From an uncultured Eubacteriales bacterium (GTDB lineage Bacteria > Bacillota > Clostridia > Christensenellales > Christensenellaceae), in the NCBI GenBank assembly GCA_902782475.1, contig CACZNR010000133.1:1-10216 (forward strand): 10,216 nucleotides of DNA, in the 5' to 3' direction. Shown here piece by piece: positions 6,852 through 10,216 of the stretch. The position numbers and the translations under genes are program-made. Below the pieces are notes generated by a model that was not told the origin of the DNA, searched no databases, and saw nothing but the letters and a program-made list of their open reading frames with translations. The first letter of the stretch is position 1. Each line of letters starts with the position of its first letter.

Positions 6852-7535
6852 GTGAAAGGATTAAAGAGATTTATTTTCATACTTGGAAATTTCGGAAGCG
6901 GAAAGACCGAGATCTCCATCAAACTTGCCCTTGACGGAGCAGAAAAGGGAAGGACAGTACTTGTGGATATGGACATAATAAATCCGTATTTCAAATCCTC
7001 AAGCAAGGAGGAGCTCCTTACAGGAAAGGGAGTTCGGGTCATAAAGCCTGATTATGCCAATACCACCATGGATGTACCTACTCTTCCCGCGGAGATATAT
7101 TCACCCTTTGACGACAAGCCGGACAGAGCTGTATTCGACATCGGCGGGGATCCGGTAGGCTCTTCTGTCCTTGGGCTTTTAAGGGACAGGATAAGAGAGG
7201 TAAGGGACGAATGTGACTTCCTTATGGTGGTGAATCCTTTTAGACCAATGCAGGACACTCCTGACAAGATCATCTCACTTATGGAAGAGATAGAAGCAAA
7301 GGCCGGTATCAGATTTGACGGGTTCATCTCCAATGGCAACATAGCAAGAGAGACCACCATTGACGATATCTATGCTTCTGAAAGCATAGCACGTGAATTA
7401 TCTGAAGAAAAAAACATTCCTGTGTACTTTACTGCTATAGAAGAATCACTGGCAAAAGAGTATAATGGTGAGAATAAAATTTTTCCGGTTCATATCAATA
7501 TGAGACCTGAGTGGCTGGACAATTATAATATTTAG
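6852..7535 (+). CDS. P-loop NTPase of unknown function
   Basis: A 227-residue soluble protein with a SIMIBI-like (ParA/NifH/CooC-type) nucleotide-binding layout. The Walker A motif is GNFGSGKT (12-19), without the extra signature lysine of ParA/MinD. VLVDMDIINPYF (36-47) corresponds to the strand bearing the DxD switch aspartates D39 and D41, and FDIGGD (95-100) looks like Walker B/switch II. SNGN (about 160-163) sits where the base-recognition segment is expected. No DNA-binding domain, membrane segment or CxxC metal site is evident. GTG is the chosen start: the next ATG lies behind Walker A, and a weak AGGTAGG site is seven bases upstream. It lies eight bases after cdaR and 29 bases before the ferredoxin subunit. 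An accessory or maturation role for the oxidoreductase is inference; I do not recognise a characterised homologue. Confidence 0.85.
   Translation: MKGLKRFIFILGNFGSGKTEISIKLALDGAEKGRTVLVDMDIINPYFKSSSKEELLTGKGVRVIKPDYANTTMDVPTLPAEIYSPFDDKPDRAVFDIGGDPVGSSVLGLLRDRIREVRDECDFLMVVNPFRPMQDTPDKIISLMEEIEAKAGIRFDGFISNGNIARETTIDDIYASESIARELSEEKNIPVYFTAIEESLAKEYNGENKIFPVHINMRPEWLDNYNI
7500..7529 (+). promoter_or_regulatory. Possible internal promoter before the oxidoreductase genes
   Basis: A perfect TATAAT (7524-7529) lies at the 3' end of the P-loop gene, with a -35 candidate ATGAGA (7500-7505, four of six) at an 18-bp spacing. The predicted start near 7536 would give a 29-nt leader with AAGGAG before the ferredoxin subunit. 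The AT-rich codons for the last residues could produce this by chance. Confidence 0.4.
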
Positions 7536-7564
7536 AACTTATTTATATAAAGGAGTCATTTAAA

Positions 7565-7771
7565 ATGGCAAAGCTCACGATAAACGAAGATGCTTGTAAG
7601 GGTTGTTCCCTTTGCACAAGAGTTTGCCCAAAGCATATTCTTGAGCTTAACAGGGAAAAATTGAATGCAAAGGGCTATCATCCGATCCATTGCATAAACA
7701 TGGATGAATGTATCGGTTGCGCATCCTGTGCAAGGATGTGTCCGGATGTAGTCTTTACGGTGGAAAGGTAA
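7565..7771 (+). CDS. 2-oxoacid:ferredoxin oxidoreductase, delta (ferredoxin) subunit
   Basis: A 68-residue KorD/PorD-type electron-transfer subunit. Two classical [4Fe-4S] motifs are complete: CKGCSLCTRVCP (C11, C14, C17, C21) and CIGCASCARMCP (C49, C52, C55, C59), each ending in proline. An additional C43 lies between them. The subunit would carry electrons from the thiamine-dependent core to free ferredoxin. AAGGAG lies nine bases before the ATG. The stop codon is followed at once by the ribosome site of the alpha-subunit gene, so the two are co-expressed. A free-standing ferredoxin is a formal alternative, but position and size favour the subunit. Confidence 0.92.
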   Translation: MAKLTINEDACKGCSLCTRVCPKHILELNREKLNAKGYHPIHCINMDECIGCASCARMCPDVVFTVER

Positions 7772-7784
7772 AGGAGGAGAGATA

Positions 7785-8846
7785 ATGGCAAAAAAATTGA
7801 TGAAGGGCAGTGAAGCCATTGGCGAAGCTGCTATACAGGCTGGATGCAGGTACTTCTTTGGATATCCTATCACTCCTCAGAATGAGATACCTGAATATAT
7901 GAGCAGAAGGCTTCCTCAGGAAGGAGGATGTTTCCTTCAGGCAGAGAGTGAAGTTGCTGCCATCAATATGGTTTATGGTGCTGCAGGTTCAGGCGCAAGG
8001 GTAATGACATCATCCTCAAGCCCTGGCATAAGCCTCAAGCAGGAAGGCATTAGCTACATAGCATGTGCTGAGATACCATGTGTCATAGTCAATATGATGC
8101 GTGTCGGTCCTGGCCTTGGTGGGATTCAGCCTGCTCAGGGCGACTATTTCCAGGCTACCAAGGGTGGCGGACACGGAGACTATCACCTGGTAGTACTTGC
8201 TCCTTCCACAGTTCAGGAAGCTGCAAACATGGTAATGGAAGGCTTTGACATAGCTGATACATACAGGATACCTGTAATGGTACTCGGAGACGGAATGATC
8301 GGCCAGATAATGGAACCTGTTGAGTTCGTACCTCCAAAGAAAAGGGAAGTACCTCCAAAGACTTGGGCAGCTACAGGCTGGAGCGACAAATCAAGACCAA
8401 GAGCTATCCTCAATTCACTGTACATAGAGCCTGAGGAGATGAAAGTCGTAATGGACAGGCTCCTTGAGAGATATGAGCTCATAAAGAAGAATGAGACCAG
8501 AGTTGAAGAATTCATGACAGAGGATGCTGAATATATAATCGCAGCATATGGCACCACTGCAAGGATAGCAAAGAGTGCCATAACAAAGGCAAGGGCACAG
8601 GGGATCAAGGTAGGACTTATAAGACCTATCACTGTATGGCCTTTCCCTTATGAAGCATATTCAAAGGCTGCTGACAGAGTGAAGGGATTCCTGGATATAG
8701 AGCTCAGCACCGGTCAGATGGTTGAGGACGTAAGGCTTGCAGTTGCAGGCAAGAAGCCTGTTGAATTCTACGGAAAACTTGGAGGATTCGTTCCAAGTGC
8801 CGATGAGATACTTGAACAGATCAAGAAAATGGCGGAGGTAAAGTGA
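7785..8846 (+). CDS. vorB: 2-oxoacid:ferredoxin oxidoreductase alpha subunit, VorB type
   Basis: The alpha subunit of an oxygen-sensitive enzyme that oxidatively decarboxylates a 2-oxoacid to its acyl-CoA while reducing ferredoxin. The 353 residues hold the N-terminal pyrimidine-binding domain, with YPITP (27-31) and AESEVAAINMVYGAAGSGAR (53-72) as key blocks, then a transketolase C-terminal-like domain from about 250 (IIAAYGTTARIAKSAI). It lacks a fused gamma domain, which is instead encoded separately downstream. Its overall sequence resembles proteins annotated as VorB (3-methyl-2-oxobutanoate, from branched-chain amino acids), but 2-oxoglutarate enzymes (KorA) are close relatives and substrate is not certain. 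AGGAGG lies seven bases upstream of the ATG. The order delta-alpha-beta-gamma is common in clostridia. Confidence 0.9.
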   Translation: MAKKLMKGSEAIGEAAIQAGCRYFFGYPITPQNEIPEYMSRRLPQEGGCFLQAESEVAAINMVYGAAGSGARVMTSSSSPGISLKQEGISYIACAEIPCVIVNMMRVGPGLGGIQPAQGDYFQATKGGGHGDYHLVVLAPSTVQEAANMVMEGFDIADTYRIPVMVLGDGMIGQIMEPVEFVPPKKREVPPKTWAATGWSDKSRPRAILNSLYIEPEEMKVVMDRLLERYELIKKNETRVEEFMTEDAEYIIAAYGTTARIAKSAITKARAQGIKVGLIRPITVWPFPYEAYSKAADRVKGFLDIELSTGQMVEDVRLAVAGKKPVEFYGKLGGFVPSADEILEQIKKMAEVK

Positions 8847-8849
8847 GTT

Positions 8850-9590
8850 ATGGCAGTAGTATTTGAAAAAACAAAGATGCTTACAGATGTTCCTTTCCAT
8901 TATTGTCCTGGATGCACTCACGGAATAGCACACAGACTGCTGGCCGAAGCCATCGAGGAACTGGGAAAGGAAGATGAGGCTATAGGTGTTGCACCTGTAG
9001 GATGTGCAGTATTTGCATACAACTATTTCAACTGCGATATGATGGAAGCAGCTCACGGAAGAGCACCGGCTGTTGCAACAGGAATAAAGAGAGTTCATCC
9101 TGACAAGCTGGTATTCACATATCAGGGTGATGGAGACCTTGCAAGCATAGGTACTGCAGAGATCATACATGCAGCGGCAAGAGGCGAGAAGATAACTACC
9201 ATCTTCATTAACAATGCCATCTATGGCATGACAGGAGGACAGATGGCTCCTACCACACTGGAAGGACAGGTGACCACCACTTCTCCGTACGGAAGAAAGA
9301 AAGAACACTGCGGACTTCCTATAAAGATGTCCGAGATAATAGCTACACTTGATGGAGCAGCATATGTTGAAAGAGTTTCAATGCATGATGTACCGAACAT
9401 CATCAAGGCAAAGAATGCCATCAAGAAGGCACTTCAGTATCAGATCGCAGGAAAGGGATTCTCTTTCATAGAGCTCCTTTCAACATGTCCTACAAACTGG
9501 GGAATGACTCCTGCAGATGCTCTTGAATGGCTGAAGGACAATATGATCCCTTATTATCCTCTTGGAGTCAAGAAGGAGGTAGAGTTATGA
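8850..9590 (+). CDS. 2-oxoacid:ferredoxin oxidoreductase beta subunit (TPP-binding)
   Basis: A 246-residue KorB/VorA-type subunit that binds the diphosphate of thiamine pyrophosphate and the magnesium ion. The TPP motif is clear: GDG at 93-95 followed by NN at 121-122. CPGCTHG (19-25) near the N terminus and GCAVFAYNYFNCD (51-63) are typical of this family. The start ATG is three bases after the vorB stop, with GGAGG 11 bases upstream inside the vorB end. No frameshift or truncation is seen. Alone it cannot show whether the substrate is 2-oxoglutarate or a branched-chain oxoacid. The last codons carry the AGGAGG for the gamma gene and the stop overlaps that gene's start (ATGA). Confidence 0.93.
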   Translation: MAVVFEKTKMLTDVPFHYCPGCTHGIAHRLLAEAIEELGKEDEAIGVAPVGCAVFAYNYFNCDMMEAAHGRAPAVATGIKRVHPDKLVFTYQGDGDLASIGTAEIIHAAARGEKITTIFINNAIYGMTGGQMAPTTLEGQVTTTSPYGRKKEHCGLPIKMSEIIATLDGAAYVERVSMHDVPNIIKAKNAIKKALQYQIAGKGFSFIELLSTCPTNWGMTPADALEWLKDNMIPYYPLGVKKEVEL

Positions 9591-10126
9591 CACATGAATT
9601 ATTAAGCGCCGGATTCGGTGGTCAGGGAGTGCTTCTCCTGGGACAGCTCATTGCATACGCAGGCCTTAAGGAAGAAAAGAATGTTTCATGGCTTCCTTCA
9701 TATGGTCCTGAGATGAGGGGCGGTACAGCAAACTGCAGCGTGGTGGTCTCCACAGAAGAGGTCGGAAGCCCTGTGGTAACGAGTCCTGACATACTGGTGG
9801 TTATGAACAGGCCTTCATTTGAAAAGTACGTGGATTCAGTCGTTCCCGGAGGAAAGATGTTTGTAAACAGTTCACTTATCGATCTGAAGACAGACAGGAC
9901 TGACATAGATGTTTATTACATTCCTGCAAATCAGATAGCCGACGAACTTGGCAATCTCAGGGTGGCAAACATGGTAATGCTCGGAGCAGTACTGGAACAG
10001 ACGAAGATAGTAGCTCCTGAAACTGCTATAGAGTGTCTCAAAGCTTCGTGGGGCGAGAGAAGAGCACATCTTATACCGATAAATCAGGAAGCTATGAAAA
10101 AAGGTGCCGAGGCATCAAATAAGTGA
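9587..10126 (+). CDS. 2-oxoacid:ferredoxin oxidoreductase gamma subunit
   Basis: A 179-residue KorC/PorG-type subunit, which in this enzyme family binds CoA-side groups and completes the heterotetramer. The glycine-rich start GFGGQGVLLLGQ (9-20) and SYGPEMRGGTANC (38-50) are the family hallmarks. An upstream in-frame ATG at 9527 would add 20 residues that do not belong to the family and would run through the beta-subunit coding region. The chosen ATG has AGGAGG seven bases upstream and overlaps the beta stop as ATGA, the usual sign of translational coupling. It is the last gene of the unit and is followed after six bases by a strong terminator. Confidence 0.93.
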   Translation: MTHELLSAGFGGQGVLLLGQLIAYAGLKEEKNVSWLPSYGPEMRGGTANCSVVVSTEEVGSPVVTSPDILVVMNRPSFEKYVDSVVPGGKMFVNSSLIDLKTDRTDIDVYYIPANQIADELGNLRVANMVMLGAVLEQTKIVAPETAIECLKASWGERRAHLIPINQEAMKKGAEASNK

Positions 10127-10132
10127 TAGAAC

Positions 10133-10159
10133 AAAAAAGCATCTGCGGATGCTTTTTTT
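10133..10159 (+). terminator. Intrinsic terminator of the cdaA-to-oxidoreductase unit
   Basis: A GC-containing core stem GCATC/GATGC (10139-10143 with 10148-10152) around a TGCG tetraloop is flanked by six A upstream and seven T downstream, so the stem can extend to 11 bp. It follows the gamma-subunit stop by six bases. No comparable terminator was seen between cdaA and this point. Confidence 0.9.
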
Positions 10160-10180
10160 GTGGAACAAATTTCTGTATTT

Positions 10181-10189
10181 TGGTATATT
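10181..10189 (+). promoter_or_regulatory. Possible extended -10 promoter of the next gene
   Basis: TGGTATATT is an extended -10 element (TG, one base, TATATT). No good -35 precedes it. The predicted start is near 10196, next to the ATG at 10197. Confidence 0.35.
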
Positions 10190-10196
10190 AAGTGAT

Positions 10197-10216
10197 ATGA
10201 ATAAGATACAGCAGGA
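10197..10216 (+). CDS. Possible start of a further gene, cut by the window edge
   Basis: An ATG followed by codons for N-K-I-Q-Q runs off the end of the window. No Shine-Dalgarno sequence precedes it. Six codons are too few to name a product or to prove that the frame is used. Confidence 0.25.

Noticed and set aside
9527..9586. Upstream ATG start for the gamma subunit
   Set aside because: It would overlap the beta gene by about 60 bases and add residues foreign to the family; the ATG at 9587 has an ideal ribosome site.
1..10216. CRISPR array, insertion sequence, prophage or defence genes
   Set aside because: No regularly spaced repeats, terminal inverted repeats, transposase, integrase or tRNA were found; gene content is ordinary chromosomal.

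Overview
The window reads as chromosomal DNA of an anaerobic, low-to-moderate GC Firmicute, most likely a clostridial / Lachnospiraceae-type bacterium. The clues are strong AGGAGG ribosome sites, heavy use of AGA/AGG and ATA codons, a ferredoxin-dependent 2-oxoacid oxidoreductase, and the Firmicute c-di-AMP gene pair cdaA-cdaR. The genus assignment is inference. No mobile element, CRISPR array, tRNA or rRNA was seen, and gene density is high.

Layout. (1) 1-1234: a 5' non-coding region with an extended -10 promoter, a leader of about 100 nt carrying a perfect 12-bp palindrome, then a stand-alone ATP-type 6-phosphofructokinase (pfkA) ended by an intrinsic terminator. (2) 1211-3368: DNA polymerase IV (dinB) followed closely by a nitroreductase-family gene. 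The best dinB promoter lies inside the pfkA terminator and would start transcription at or next to the dinB ATG, predicting a leaderless mRNA. (3) 3338-4587, minus strand: N-acetylglucosamine-6-phosphate deacetylase (nagA), convergent with the nitroreductase gene across a shared hairpin and divergent from cdaA across a 191-bp intergenic region with a promoter on each strand. (4) 4656-10159, plus strand: a tightly packed seven-gene unit, cdaA - cdaR - P-loop NTPase of unknown function - ferredoxin subunit - VorB-type alpha subunit - TPP-binding beta subunit - gamma subunit, closed by a strong terminator. (5) 10160-10216: a probable promoter and the first codons of a further gene cut by the window edge.

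How the genes may work together. CdaA makes c-di-AMP at the membrane and CdaR modulates it. In most Firmicutes glmM follows cdaR, but here its place is taken by an uncharacterised P-loop NTPase and the four subunits of a CoA- and ferredoxin-dependent 2-oxoacid oxidoreductase. nagA, lying divergently, makes glucosamine-6-phosphate, the substrate of the GlmM that is missing from this locus. The observations most worth a second look are the P-loop protein next to the oxidoreductase, the joining of c-di-AMP and keto-acid genes in one probable transcript, the terminator-embedded leaderless dinB promoter, and the loss of several classical allosteric and substrate residues in the phosphofructokinase.
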